In this document: one piece after another, positions 9,232-19,970 of the stretch
How positions within the stretch are numbered: position 1 is the first letter of the stretch
Layout of the letters: each line of letters begins with the position of its first letter
Source of the DNA: Corallochytrium limacisporum
Lineage: Eukaryota; Opisthokonta
Assembly: GCA_002811645.1 (NCBI GenBank)
Contig: PDIP01000092.1
Span: 2,531 to 40,652, forward strand
Reading direction: 5' to 3'
DNA length: 38,122 bases
The notes under the pieces: model-generated
Told to the model about the DNA's origin: nothing
Databases searched by the model: none
What the model saw: only the letters and a program-made list of their open reading frames with translations
Translations under genes and position numbers: made by a program

Positions 9232-10383
9232 ATGACTACAGAAGAGAACAAGGTCCAGAAGACCGTGTTCCTCGCGTGTGCTAGCGTGGTCACGAGTGTG
9301 GGTATCATCTTGGTCAACAAAGCAGTGATCTCTACTCTGGAATTTCGGTACATATTTTCATTGACTGCCGTCCACTACGCCAGTACGTGTGCTTTTACGT
9401 ATGGAATAGCCCATTTCAAAGTCTTTGACGGAACTGTGGGCCTGCCAGAGCGAGACCGTTGGACAATGGCTGCCATGGGTACAGCTTCGATTGCCTTCAT
9501 GAACCTAAACCTGCAGTACAATTCTTTGGGGGTTTACCAGATGTCCAAATTGCTCTGCATTCCGGTCATTGTTGCCATCACCTACCTCCGGACGAAACAG
9601 CTTCCGTCGAAGCGGCTTCTTTGGAGTCTGGCGGTACTACTGACCGGAGTTGGCATTGCCACCGTTTCTGATGTGAGCTTAAACGCAGTGGGAACTATAT
9701 TCAGCGCCGCCGCCGTTGCTTCTACTGCACAGATACAGATCTGGCAGGGAAGCAAGCAGAAAGAGCACGGGCTGGATGCACTACAAATCACAAAGAGCGT
9801 TGTGGGACCAATGACATTGATGTTTGCAACTGGAGCACTTCTCTTTGACACGCGCCCTGGACTTGGGCATGATAAGAGGATCCAAGACTACGAATTCAAT
9901 ATGGAGACAGTGGTCCTGATTATCAGTAGCTGTGTGCTAGCTATTGCAGTCAACCTCGTTGCGTTTGCTCTGATCGGTGCGACCTCTGCCGTCACCTACC
10001 AAGTGGTAGGTCACGCTAAGACGATTCTCACACTTCTTGGCGGCTTCATTCTCTTCCCCGTTGCAGATGGCAGTCAGTCTACGTTGGCAATTATGGTGCA
10101 GGTGATTGGCATGGCGTTAGCGGTCGTTGGCATAGTTTTCTACACACGGATCAAGACCGAAGAGGCACAAGCATCAGCGCAGGCACTGCCAGCAAATGGA
10201 ACAGCGCACAAGATGAAAGATATGACCCATGTCACTGTTCACAGTGAAAAGTCCGTAGATTTCTCCGATAGCAGTGCAAACGAGAACGCTATGGGTGCCA
10301 ATGGATACGTTGACCATGACCTCGACGACGAGAATGATGGGAATGAGACAAGGCAGCTCTTGGATGCCGGTGAGGCCGGATAA
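9232..10383 (+). CDS. Nucleotide-sugar/triose-phosphate-type transporter (SLC35E-like)
   Basis: The product is 383 residues with about ten membrane segments, the usual size and layout of the drug/metabolite superfamily TPT branch. Family features include GIILVNKAVIS near the N-terminus, an LTAVHYAST helix, LNLQYNSLGVYQMSKLLCIP, and a C-terminal pair with TYQVVGHAKTILTLLGG. These match Golgi-type carriers such as SLC35E3 and plant UDP-rhamnose/UDP-galactose transporters. It probably exchanges a nucleotide sugar for UMP or GMP in the Golgi; the exact sugar is unknown. The ~50-residue cytosolic tail is acidic and ends with ETRQLL (372-377), an acidic dileucine sorting motif. The chosen start is the ATG at 9232 (CCACAATGA); an upstream TTG extension adds no conserved sequence. 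Confidence 0.85.
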   Translation: MTTEENKVQKTVFLACASVVTSVGIILVNKAVISTLEFRYIFSLTAVHYASTCAFTYGIAHFKVFDGTVGLPERDRWTMAAMGTASIAFMNLNLQYNSLGVYQMSKLLCIPVIVAITYLRTKQLPSKRLLWSLAVLLTGVGIATVSDVSLNAVGTIFSAAAVASTAQIQIWQGSKQKEHGLDALQITKSVVGPMTLMFATGALLFDTRPGLGHDKRIQDYEFNMETVVLIISSCVLAIAVNLVAFALIGATSAVTYQVVGHAKTILTLLGGFILFPVADGSQSTLAIMVQVIGMALAVVGIVFYTRIKTEEAQASAQALPANGTAHKMKDMTHVTVHSEKSVDFSDSSANENAMGANGYVDHDLDDENDGNETRQLLDAGEAG

Positions 10384-12974
10384 ACCCTTCGTTCCATTTA
10401 TTAATTCGTTCAAAAACTTCATATACAGAAATTTCCGAAGAAAAACCCATGGTTGATTAATTCGTACAAGTGTATGGTTAAATAATTAGGTGTTCAGTTT
10501 CTGTCACCCACCGGGGAGCTTCTTCATATCTGAAACCAACACCCAACGTGCCAGGACCAGTGTGGCCTCCCCCCCCCTGGTTAGGGGAGAGGGGGTGTTC
10601 CTCTATGCGTCTAACACGCGTACTTAAACATAGGGGAGACATCCTTCTCGTTTGCCTACATGGAACCATAAAAATGACAGTGTCCCGTTTGCAGGTTACC
10701 ATTACGGATCCAGCTTAAATATGTGCATACGTACTGGCTGGCCCACGAAGGCGGAGTATGTCACTGTGAGAAAACCAAGAAGAAAGGAGGAGGGGGGGGC
10801 AAGTATCGCAGACCCTTGGAAAACGGATTGAAAAATGATCATAGCGAACCATTTTGTCAGTAATCTGATAGTGCGGACAAGGGTTGCACGAATGGTAGGT
10901 GTTGCGTGTCTACCCTCAGGGTTTCCAGCGTAAGCGTTTAAAACATTTATCCGTGGCAGTCCCAATTCCTGCCGTTTTGGGATAGTCGGTCGCTCAGCTT
11001 GGCACAAACGGAAGTCACGGGTGCCCACGGTTTACAAACTTGGAAATGTTTCATGTGTATAGTAAATGTACGTAGATTCCTTTGCGAAACGTGGCGATTT
11101 TGTGAGGGGAAGGGAACGTTGGAGTTCGGGTGTCTCTTGCATGACGCCGCAAGATACTCAGAACAACATTGGCTTTAATGGTGTGATTGTAGACAACGTT
11201 GCTCTTATATTATCTATGAATAATAGGAAATTATACGCGGGTCAAGCTTCAACTGACGTAGGATCTCGAATTTCCCATAGTATTTTTCGCAATTTTTTGT
11301 TGCGGATAATTTTACATACTGTCAGTTTAAATATAATATTTTCTATCCCTATATATATATTTATATATCCGAATATGTTACTTTGAATCTTTTTATATCC
11401 TGACTTTTTATAATCATAGTCCCTGTAAAAACTCTTTCTCATCTCCCCCACCCCAACAAAGACGAGAGAGTCTTCCGATCGGTCCGGTCCGCCTCGGTAT
11501 GACAAATGCCCTCAGTGGCGTGTCCATGACCGTCATCCACTGTTTCAGTATGGCCGAGGTCCTTTTCCGCAACTTTTTCTCAGGGCCAATGTTTCCATTG
11601 AAGGCGTCAAGAAAATTGTGCAGATGATGTTTTCATCGTCATCGTCTCCCGTCCGGACCTGTGCCTCACCATAGGACACGTCTGCCAACTTTACAGCTCC
11701 GGAAGTGGTATAAAACATACCTTCAATGTTGCAGAGTTTTTGTTTCTTATTCGGTATCGATCCGGAAAGCCTTAGGAAGCCCATCATCACGACAGCCATC
11801 TGTGCCGCGATCAAGTGCCTCAGCGACAGTGGCAAAGATCGATTGCTCGTAGGCACAAAGTGCAAAGGCACAGTGTCTATTATTATGCCTGCCGTACGTT
11901 GTTAGTCCGTTACCACACGCGAAGCTACCATGTCGTGGTGTGCACTTGCCTGCAAATCTTGCGATCTGTCATTCCGGGGGCACGGTACGGGCACGGGTGT
12001 GAGCGGGGTTGGGCGAGGGACCGGTGGAGCGGTGGGTTTTCAGAACCAGCCAGGGCGAAGGGGGGGGAGGGGGGATGATTTCAATGGCTTCTTCTTCGCA
12101 AATCTTACCCTCACTCTCTCGCGTTCTCCCCCTTTGTTCCGCCTTTGGTGTGTACCACGGAGCTGAAAATTTGTCACGGGGAAGTATAAAATAGAACCAA
12201 TCGAGCCAGGGGGCGGTGAGGAAGGCAGCCTTCCCACCCGCTTCGCAGGGGAGGGAGAACTGGGAAAAGTGCACGACCGGGGAGGTTGAAGGCTGGAGAG
12301 CCGAGTGTGTGCAGGTAGGGAAAACGGGAGAGAAGTACGGAGGGTGCGAAGGAGAGGAGGAGGGACGGGAACGAATGCTCTGCGAGTGTGCGGGTTTTGG
12401 ACGGAGGGTGGGGTCTCAAGGGCGGGAGGCCGCCCTGCGGTTCGGACCGGGAGGCCACGGGGCTAACGCATTGCATTGCCGAAATTGCATTGCCGAGCCC
12501 CCTTTGACGGCTTTGAGTGTTCGTCTTCACTATATATTCTTCCCTGACTGTTCAGCTGTTCAGCTGTGTTAATGATCAGTGTCCTGTTCGTGTCAGGGTT
12601 AACTCACCGTCCCTATTTCAATGAACGATGGAACAATCCCTACCGGTCCGAATGACAATTGTGTTTGTATGGGCAGGAGAATAAATGACCAGAAGGTTCC
12701 TTTTGGATCGGTATCTCATGTAGAAATCAATGTTTTAACTTTACTGTTCAAGAAAGCGAAGCTCGTGTGAGTTAGATTATCCGTTTGATGTCTAAGAAAG
12801 AACCGCAGTGAACACTAGGCTGTGAATAGCAAAGGGAATAGATTCACACTGTATAGTCTGCGAAAGATATTAAAGATGGCTCTGTAGCTAGCAAGTCCAG
12901 TTTTAGACAAGACAAGAGGAGCAGCACATTTAAAAAGTGTGGTAAAACTACAAAGTAGAGGAGACGGGCAAGCT
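10384..12974. other. Intergenic region, no firm gene
   Basis: The stretch contains poly-C/G runs (10568-10577, 10791-10799, 12061-12074), an AT-rich segment (11320-11400) and a GC-rich segment (12000-12480). One minus-strand frame at 11545-11799 looks more protein-like than the rest and is listed separately. No promoter motif can be assigned for the receptor-like gene on its right. Confidence 0.55.
11545..11799 (-). CDS. Hypothetical small protein or exon (weak)
   Basis: An 84-residue ATG-initiated frame that I do not recognise. Its composition is balanced, with no homopolymer bias: it begins MAVVMMGFLRLSGSIPNKK and has a central acidic patch (GDDDDEN). It contains GT-starting donor-like sites (GGTATGT, GGTGAGG), so it could be an exon of an unresolved gene. 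Chance is equally possible. Confidence 0.2.
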   Translation of the reverse strand: MAVVMMGFLRLSGSIPNKKQKLCNIEGMFYTTSGAVKLADVSYGEAQVRTGDDDDENIICTIFLTPSMETLALRKSCGKGPRPY

Positions 12975-14129
12975 ATGGTGCATAGAGGGATCACTGTGGG
13001 CATCCTACTTACCCTTGCCAGTGCGACCGGTGCTTTGGCGTCTCCGACGTTGTCGGAATCGCCAGACTTAGGGCCACCATCCATGAATTTCGTCAACTTT
13101 GCGGGTAAAGAGTACATTGCTTACGACTCAGACGGTGGACTTCACGGTCAGGGCCAAGATAACAAAGACAACCCTAAACACATGGAGAACTCGAACACAA
13201 CGATACCCTCGGGCGGTGACCTTGACGGCAACACGGGAAATACCACGGCCAGCAACGACAACGACTCTCTGTCTCCCGGAGCCATTGTTGGTGTGTGTGT
13301 GGCTGCGGGTGTTGTAGCACTGGGCGCTGCAGCTGCCGGGGTTTTCTGGGCTCGCAAGCGCGCTATGAAACGCAGAAAGGCAGCGCTGGAAGCGGCCGCA
13401 GCAGCGGAGGCCGGGATGGCTCCTGGTGCAGATAAACTCATGTTTCCCATTCCGACTACTGTGACCACAGAAGATGATGACGGCCACTATGCGGTACCCA
13501 CCGCGGTCATGCTGACGGGTGCAAAGGATTCAGTTGGCACCGGCACTGCTGGCGATGCCGGGGCCACTGGTGGTGGTGTGTACTATGCCATACCCAAGAG
13601 TGGTGGACTATACATTAATGGCGCAAGATTGAATCGAAATGACAATCAGTATGATGATCTGCGTGTCCCGGACCCAACTTACCAGGTCGGATCCAACCAT
13701 GCTACACCTTTGGTCGTGGCCTGGCTAAAAGAAAATCGTCGGGACAAGAGTCCTGGCCACGACCATTCTGCTGCCCTGTCCACGTCGCTGGACGACGATG
13801 ACAATGACGAGGGCACTTACGCTACAGTACCACCAGCTCCAGGTGCTGCCGGTACTGGAGGAATGATCGGTAGCAACGGAGTAAAGAAAGGCAACGAGGG
13901 CAATGGCTTTTGCACACCCGAACCGCACTATGACAACATTGATTCGTTCAGCCTTAATGAGGACGACAGTCATCATCTCACCCCCAATGGAGATGAAGAC
14001 CAGCGCACCAGTACGGGTTCGGATGCTGGGTACGATAGCGCTGATGATGATGAAATTGACGATGCAACATATGATACGATCCAGCGTATAACACCACCAC
14101 GGCCACAGGAACCACGAGATCATCCGTAA
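12975..14129 (+). CDS. Type I membrane protein with tyrosine-motif cytosolic tail
   Basis: The product is 384 residues. From the ATG at 12975 the first ~23 residues form a clear signal peptide (MVHRGITVGILLTLASATGA), which is why this start is chosen over a GTG 36 bases upstream. The short outer part (to ~100) is acidic with two NTT glycosylation sites (N74, N89). One helix (~102-125, GAIVGVCVAAGVVALGAAAA) is followed by a basic stop-transfer (RKRAMKRRK). The ~250-residue tail is disordered and acidic, and its tyrosines sit in regular motifs: Y172 AVP, Y204 AIP, Y213 ING, Y226 DDL, Y282 ATV, Y319 DNI, Y366 DTI. Such motifs bind SH2 domains when phosphorylated, or AP-2 adaptors unmodified. No known ectodomain is seen, so ligand and family are unknown. 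A receptor, adaptor or cargo protein is inferred. Confidence 0.75.
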   Translation: MVHRGITVGILLTLASATGALASPTLSESPDLGPPSMNFVNFAGKEYIAYDSDGGLHGQGQDNKDNPKHMENSNTTIPSGGDLDGNTGNTTASNDNDSLSPGAIVGVCVAAGVVALGAAAAGVFWARKRAMKRRKAALEAAAAAEAGMAPGADKLMFPIPTTVTTEDDDGHYAVPTAVMLTGAKDSVGTGTAGDAGATGGGVYYAIPKSGGLYINGARLNRNDNQYDDLRVPDPTYQVGSNHATPLVVAWLKENRRDKSPGHDHSAALSTSLDDDDNDEGTYATVPPAPGAAGTGGMIGSNGVKKGNEGNGFCTPEPHYDNIDSFSLNEDDSHHLTPNGDEDQRTSTGSDAGYDSADDDEIDDATYDTIQRITPPRPQEPRDHP

Positions 14130-15353
14130 GAACTTCCAATGCTACCGAAGCCGGTGCCAGTGAATGCATATTTTTTTTGACAAGTGTCATATTAATTTCT
14201 GCAACAATACACAGATCAATCTTACTGTCTCATGGTCTGAGAATTGTAACCATGCTTCTTTATCGTTGTTGTTGTGGCCTTGAAAGTTGTGTTCATGCGA
14301 ACCCAAGGACACTGACGCGCTTCCTGCGCACACTCATTGTCGCCATATGGGCTGTAGCTGGGTTGCCACCAGTGTGAGCGAGTGGCAGCATTGCGAGTTC
14401 TGCAGTAAATCCATGCCGTTGTCGATCTCCTTGGATGAGCGGCTGGGACCCAGAGACTGCCGGACCTAAGGTTGTCTGGGTTCGAAGCAAGTACTACTCC
14501 CATTACAAGAAACCCACGAAATCCCCAGGCGCACTCGGAGCTCGTGACCAGGGAGGTGGGGGGACCCCGTACCGCAACCATGCAACAAGTCCCTTTTTCC
14601 TCCTTCTTCAACTTTCCCAATCTCCGGGATCCCAAGGGGGGAGGACAAACTCGATGAGTCTTCCCGGGTTGGTTTGGTTTCGTATATACATTGAGGTGAA
14701 TTGAATGTTGAGACTTTCGAGCGGTCTGGGAAGGCCACTTGGGATACCTGCTCCAGTGACGGGGATGGACCATTAGGGACGACTTAGCAATATACGAGAA
14801 TCAAGCGTCCCGCGCATGTGGATGAGCCAGTAGAAGCCGATTGGTTGAGGATGGTAACATGTGGATGATTGTCTGTATTGGATAAGTTTTCAATTGTGTG
14901 CCTCGGCATCTGTGCGGTCCTTCACACAGGCTTTCACGATCTGAAACTAAAACCTTAGCATGTAGTGAACTCAATGTAAATGTTTGGAGTCAATTTTCCA
15001 CACCGAGATAGGATGTCCCTGCGCTGCTTTCTTGTCGTTGTCGCTTCGATGTCCTCCGCGGTTCTGGGACACCCCCATTCGATGGCGCATCGAGTCCCCA
15101 GCAGGCTCTTCCAGTAACAGAATACGGGACATTTTTTGGCCGCGCATTTCAACTCTCATTTAAATTTCACAAATAGTTGTTCAGTGAGCAGATGAAGCTG
15201 CTAGTTAAGTGAACCTCTCATAGTCACAAGCTTGAGTGCAGTTCTCAATCTAGAGCGTCAACTGGCACTCTACTGGTGCCTGAAATAAGCGACGGAACAT
15301 GTGGCGCATCCCCGAATCGGAACCTGGAAAGGTAAATTGCGAGGCTCAGCAGG
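14130..15353. other. Intergenic region, no recognised gene
   Basis: A 183-codon ATG frame on the minus strand (14222-14773) has no recognisable domain, runs through a GC-rich repeat-like patch (14550-14645) and was not accepted. The right part is the upstream region of the oxygenase gene. Confidence 0.5.
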
Positions 15354-17576
15354 ATGGAAGAGATGCCTCAGAAGAATAATGGGACAACACGCAGTGCTGC
15401 CTACAGTTCTGCGGCTTCTGTTTCAAGTAGTAGTAGTAGTAGTAGTAGTGGTAGTAGTGGTAGTCGATTCATTACTCTTCTCCTGATGACAGTGGTACCA
15501 GTCATAGTTGCCGTAATTGTTGCTCAGCAAAGCGAAGCAAATACATTCCATGGAATCTCGGGCTTCCTCAGTTGCTGTTTTGAATTCGAGGATAGAAGCC
15601 CCCTGAAGGCAATCACGGGGCCAAATGCAGCCTTCTTTGAAGAATTGGATACGTTGATGGATACCTACGACTACCGAACGGCGCTGAGGGAGATTGGCCG
15701 AGCAGATGTAGTTGATTCCGCTGACTCTTCGCGTTTCACTCCCGATGAATTAGTGTATCTCCATGACACGGTAATCCTGGCCAAAGCAGGGTACTATGTC
15801 AGTGAATTGATCGAAAGACGGCGCATACCAAAGCGTTTGCAAACCCCCGAGGAGGTGCTTGCAGAGGTGCAATCCCTGATGGATCCTATTCGTGAAGCTT
15901 TGCAAAAGGCAGAGAAAGAGAACAGAAAAAGCACCAAAGGAAAGAAATCCATTGGCACCAATAATGGTGATGGTGGCGATAACAGAATATTGATTCTACG
16001 CAAAGATCGGATCAAGCGACACATTGACATTCCCATCGCTCTCTACTTAGACGAACGTGACCGGGCTGAAACGATGATGCAGGGACTCATCTCTAGGTAT
16101 GGCCATGAAAACTTCAGGGATGTGCTCTCCTACGCAAGTTTTGTGCTTGACGACCAACCCCAAAGTGCTGGTGAGGTCGTACAGGTACTGACCGATTTGC
16201 TGCAGCGCAAGTACGGAAAGAAGCGACGATCTACACAAGCCGTGTCCAGGGATGGTAACAAACATAAGAGCTCCAAGGAAGTGCGCATGGCTGTAGAAGA
16301 GGCTGAATTACATCGTCTAGCGGCAGAAGCTTATAGCTTTTGGCTTGCCCAATACGATCGGGCTCTATGGCATTATTCGCAGGCCTTCCGTCTACTAAAT
16401 GACATTGACGGGGTTGCACAAGAGAGCAGCACGGCTGCCATGGTCAGTAACTACATTGCGACACTAGCAGCAAAGGGACAGAGGGCTGAGGCTTTAGCCG
16501 CGTTTGGCATGCTCAGTGAATTCAGCCGGCCATTCAAACCGGACTTTGCTGCTGCGTTTGGATACGATGACCGTAGCGACGAAATTGCGGAGGCCCCACA
16601 CCGCCGTCCTGCCAACCGCGGCGGCAAATTTTCAGACGGTGAGGGTGATCTCGTTCGTGTCTTTGATAACGCACAGACACCGACCATCTACGCAGGTATG
16701 CTCAATGCTTTTCGCGAAGGATCATCGTTTTGGGAGAAAACACACTATTCAAAGGGCGGCAACGGGGGGGCTACTGCCTTCTTTGCCCGGCGGCCATTTC
16801 CAAAGCATGACGATCCAGCCCGCACTGTCGTGCATCAGATCGTGGAGCAAATGCTTGCGTACATGGAACCGGAAGTCGCCGACCGCATTGTCGGTGTAGA
16901 GTGGTGGGTGCACAAGCGCCCCATGCACCCAGGGATCACTGTCATGCCCGCCCATTCCATGCATTTCGACATGGATGAGGCGACGACTCAGCTCATAGAT
17001 GAGACCGGGGGCGACCGATACAGCGGAGTCATGCGCAATCCAGTCTGGAGCAGTGTGACGTTTGTAGAAGGTGACACGGGAGGTGCCACTTTGGTCATGG
17101 AATGGGAGTCCAATAAACACCCGGACGCGAATGATTTCCCCACTGGCGCGTACTTGGTGACGCCCAAAGACAACCGCTTTATGCTTTTCAGGGGCACTCT
17201 ACATCACGGTGTTCTACCTGGATTTCCGGATGATCTGGACCCCGTCACGCACCGTCCGAAGGGACAGCGGATCACTCTGCTTGTGAATTTTTGGGACTCT
17301 CCAGAACCGCTTATGGAAGAGTATATGAAGTCACGGGATGCGGGAGGTGATACCGAGGCGATAAATTCAAGGGAGAGCACCGAAGCGGATGATTACGAGG
17401 CCATGATTACCATTGAACAGGAACGGCAGCGCTTGATGGAGCAACCACCAAACTTGGCCCAGAAAATTCCTGAACTGCGACCAGTACGTCTGCCTGAGGA
17501 CCAGAAAACAGCTTTGGAGCACGCTACGACGGATGCGGTGGATATCAAACCATTGTACCATCCACAATGTATTTGA
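15354..17576 (+). CDS. Membrane-anchored 2-oxoglutarate/Fe(II) oxygenase with TPR-like region
   Basis: The product is 740 residues. A short cytosolic arm with poly-Ser (~23-36) precedes one membrane helix (~39-58), so the protein is likely type II with its bulk in the secretory lumen or outside. Residues ~315-395 have TPR-like helical pairs (AEAYSFWLAQYDRALWHYSQ). The C-terminal domain (~480-655) has the double-stranded beta-helix signature: H537-x-D539 (HSMHFDMDE) binds iron, H618 (GTLHHGVLPG) is the distal ligand, and R639 (GQRITLLVNFW) is placed to bind 2-oxoglutarate. The layout resembles prolyl-hydroxylase-type secretory enzymes, but the substrate is unknown. The last ~80 residues are charged and probably disordered. 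The start ATG has A at -3. An AATAAA lies 55 bp after the stop. Confidence 0.8.
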   Translation: MEEMPQKNNGTTRSAAYSSAASVSSSSSSSSSGSSGSRFITLLLMTVVPVIVAVIVAQQSEANTFHGISGFLSCCFEFEDRSPLKAITGPNAAFFEELDTLMDTYDYRTALREIGRADVVDSADSSRFTPDELVYLHDTVILAKAGYYVSELIERRRIPKRLQTPEEVLAEVQSLMDPIREALQKAEKENRKSTKGKKSIGTNNGDGGDNRILILRKDRIKRHIDIPIALYLDERDRAETMMQGLISRYGHENFRDVLSYASFVLDDQPQSAGEVVQVLTDLLQRKYGKKRRSTQAVSRDGNKHKSSKEVRMAVEEAELHRLAAEAYSFWLAQYDRALWHYSQAFRLLNDIDGVAQESSTAAMVSNYIATLAAKGQRAEALAAFGMLSEFSRPFKPDFAAAFGYDDRSDEIAEAPHRRPANRGGKFSDGEGDLVRVFDNAQTPTIYAGMLNAFREGSSFWEKTHYSKGGNGGATAFFARRPFPKHDDPARTVVHQIVEQMLAYMEPEVADRIVGVEWWVHKRPMHPGITVMPAHSMHFDMDEATTQLIDETGGDRYSGVMRNPVWSSVTFVEGDTGGATLVMEWESNKHPDANDFPTGAYLVTPKDNRFMLFRGTLHHGVLPGFPDDLDPVTHRPKGQRITLLVNFWDSPEPLMEEYMKSRDAGGDTEAINSRESTEADDYEAMITIEQERQRLMEQPPNLAQKIPELRPVRLPEDQKTALEHATTDAVDIKPLYHPQCI
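15426..15464 (+). repeat. AGT trinucleotide repeat in coding sequence
   Basis: A run of AGT codons interrupted by GGT encodes the poly-Ser/Gly stretch of the anchored oxygenase. Its length is likely polymorphic. Confidence 0.95.
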
Positions 17577-17630
17577 GCACATTTGAAAATTCGAACGAAA
17601 TCACTTCAAGAGCATATGCGGAGCACTACG

Positions 17631-17636
17631 AATAAA
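17631..17636 (+). promoter_or_regulatory. Candidate polyadenylation signal
   Basis: A canonical AATAAA lies 55 bp after the stop of the anchored oxygenase gene, in the right orientation. Confidence 0.5.
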
Positions 17637-17717
17637 ACATATGTTTCCAATGATAAAAGGCTGGCTTTCTGTATAGTGAACCAATTTTCTGTTTCCTAGC
17701 CTTATCACCTACCTTTG

Positions 17718-18113
17718 CTAGGCAAGGCAGAATCCAGCTATTATCGCGCATGTGATCAGGGAATCACCGAAGCTCACAGGCCTCAATTTCGCAGGAGCAC
17801 TCTCTGTTGGTGGCACAAGAGCCACGAAGGTAGCTGCACTGACCACTCCAATCGCAGTTGTGAGACTGCGAGTGGCCGGAGTGTTATATGCCGCCTGGTA
17901 GATCAATGTACAGCCCACAATCGCCAACAGAATGCCCCGGTGCCGCAAAATGGGACCAAGGTGCTGCGAAGCTGAATCCAATTGACTTTGTGTAGCAGGG
18001 ATCCCGTAAATTTCACACAGACGGGCTGTGGGACTGATGATGCCAACCAGTCCTGGGACGAGCTTGCCCAGACCTGCAAGGAAGAAACAGATGCTTGAAG
18101 CGACCAATGACAT
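17718..18113 (-). CDS. Small four-helix membrane protein, bacterial-like
   Basis: The product is 131 residues with about four hydrophobic segments (~5-25, 58-75, 82-101, 115-131). The pattern PILRHRGILLAIVGCTLIYQ, then GVVSAATFVAL, then KLRPVSFGD recalls a family of ~130-residue bacterial membrane proteins with LRHRAVLFGLLG-like motifs, which databases often mislabel as phosphopantetheine adenylyltransferase. I recall that family only from its pattern, and its function is not established. The N-terminal YGI after the first helix also fits. The ATG at 18111-18113 has A at -3. It ends 141 bp from the convergent oxygenase gene. Transfer from bacteria is possible. The amino-acid composition and length argue against a chance frame. 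Confidence 0.6.
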   Translation of the reverse strand: MSLVASSICFFLAGLGKLVPGLVGIISPTARLCEIYGIPATQSQLDSASQHLGPILRHRGILLAIVGCTLIYQAAYNTPATRSLTTAIGVVSAATFVALVPPTESAPAKLRPVSFGDSLITCAIIAGFCLA

Positions 18114-19970
18114 AATGCTTTGTTTCCTGCGACTAGCTCTGGCGGCATAAATCTCTTTCCACAGGCCTTTGAGTGTTCTTGACGGGCTTCTATGAATAAG
18201 GAACAGTATCTGTTGCTCTTCAGGGACCTGGTGTGAAAAGCTCGCCTCACCCCGGTGACTAATGCCTTAGCTGCAGATGCGTAGGGTGCTTTGCGACATC
18301 TTGTACGGTCACAAATCGAAAGAGGCCCTAAGAAGAAATCGTGGAAATTCGGTCTGAGCCCACCATTTTGAAGTGACACGCGACAGCGAAATCTCCTGAA
18401 GAGAATAAGTCGCAAATACATTGATTCAAGTGTAATGAGCCGTCGGCAATTCGCAGAGGGAGGAAGCGAGAAATTAATAGCGGAGGGACGCAAGAATTGG
18501 TCCACAGAGCTTGCCAAACTTCCAACAGTATATGCTTGCGTTCTTGGGTCGGTATATATATCAACGCATTGCATTGAAATAGGTACCAAACATTCAAAGA
18601 CAAATAAAATCTAGTTGTTGGTAAGTTACAGAAAGTCCAATTAGATATAATTGATACTAAAAGACTGAATTCAATTGAAGTTTCAAACAAACGGCGTATT
18701 GAATTCTATTTAGCAGTGAAATTTACCATTCAATTCGTTACAGAATGCACCTATGATCAAGAACAGGATTCCTATGGTTCTGAACTACAGTACAATGCCA
18801 ACCGTGTATGTAGTTTCAAGGAAGCTTAGCCAAAGCTATGGACAGATGCAATTGATTTCATTCCTGACCTAACCGGCTTAGTTTTTGGTTAAGCACCTAT
18901 AGGTTGTGCTTAACTGACTGCTATTCCTGTCTTCTTGTCAATAACGGCGTGTGAGTTGTCTTTGTTCGAAACTCTTCAATGTCGATTTGCCAATGTCGAT
19001 TTGCCCGCGGTATCTGCTGTGCACCTATACGTGCTCGCTCGGCGATTGTTCTCGCATTAGGAAGATTCAACTCTCCGGATGGTCGCATATCCTGTGTCGT
19101 GTCTCATACACGCAGGCTATAGTTTGTGGGTCAAGGAACAAGGAGGCAAATTCGAGGCTGAACACCGCCAAGGCACGATTACCACGGAAGCAGATGCACC
19201 TTTTCAAGCAGCTCCAAGTTTACTGGTACAAACCATTGGAGGGGGTACGAAGCTAATTCATATAGGGTGGCTCTTAAAGTTAGCTACAATCGTTAAATCA
19301 TATGCTCTGATTGTTGAAGTATTTCATAATATTTTAATATATTTCTATGTATGGAAACTTTTTGGTCAGAAACGCACAAATGAGCTTTTATCTAAGGTTT
19401 CTAACGGCATGAACAAGCGGGAATACATCAACAACATGGCTGGCAGGAGTTTGTTTCCCCGCTTGCCAATGGCGTTTGAACCGTGTCATCCGAAACACGC
19501 CGACGGAAACGACATTCTCCCATGCAAAGCACTGGCATACACGTACCCTTGAGTGTTTTGTCGCTGATCGCGTGCCCTTGTCTGCTGCACCTTGTTTTAT
19601 TGGCACACATTGACAGGACAAACCTCCCTGAAGACGGTATCCTTATATGCGGACGCGTAAGATCGCAGAGGCACAGGAGTACATACAGAAGACAGCAATC
19701 AGGACGGGTTCTTGGCTCCATGTCTTCCCCTCTTTCTGCGCTTGCACACCCTTCCACTGAAGAAAGCTCGATCGCTGGCTGTGCTAATATGAGGCGCTTC
19801 GTCAATGGAGTATCAACATGTACACGAGGAACACAAGAAGGGGAGCTTGAATGAATGCGGACTGTAGTTAAACTGAGCTATTTTACACTAGTCTATTTCG
19901 GATATGGATGGATGATGTAGAAATGGTTAACACACTGCGTACCGAAAACGTATCGCACAGCGGCAAAAAT
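18114..19970. other. Intergenic region, no firm gene
   Basis: AT-richer sequence with stops in all frames. The longest ATG frame (19079-19552, plus, 157 codons) has one hydrophobic patch but no recognisable domain and is not called. A 14-bp unit is duplicated in tandem at 18978-19005. Confidence 0.55.
18978..19005. repeat. 14-bp tandem duplication
   Basis: AATGTCGATTTGCC occurs twice with no spacer. Confidence 0.95.

Noticed and set aside
14222-14773. 183-codon ATG frame on the minus strand
   Set aside because: No recognisable domain, uneven composition, and it crosses a GC-rich repeat-like patch.
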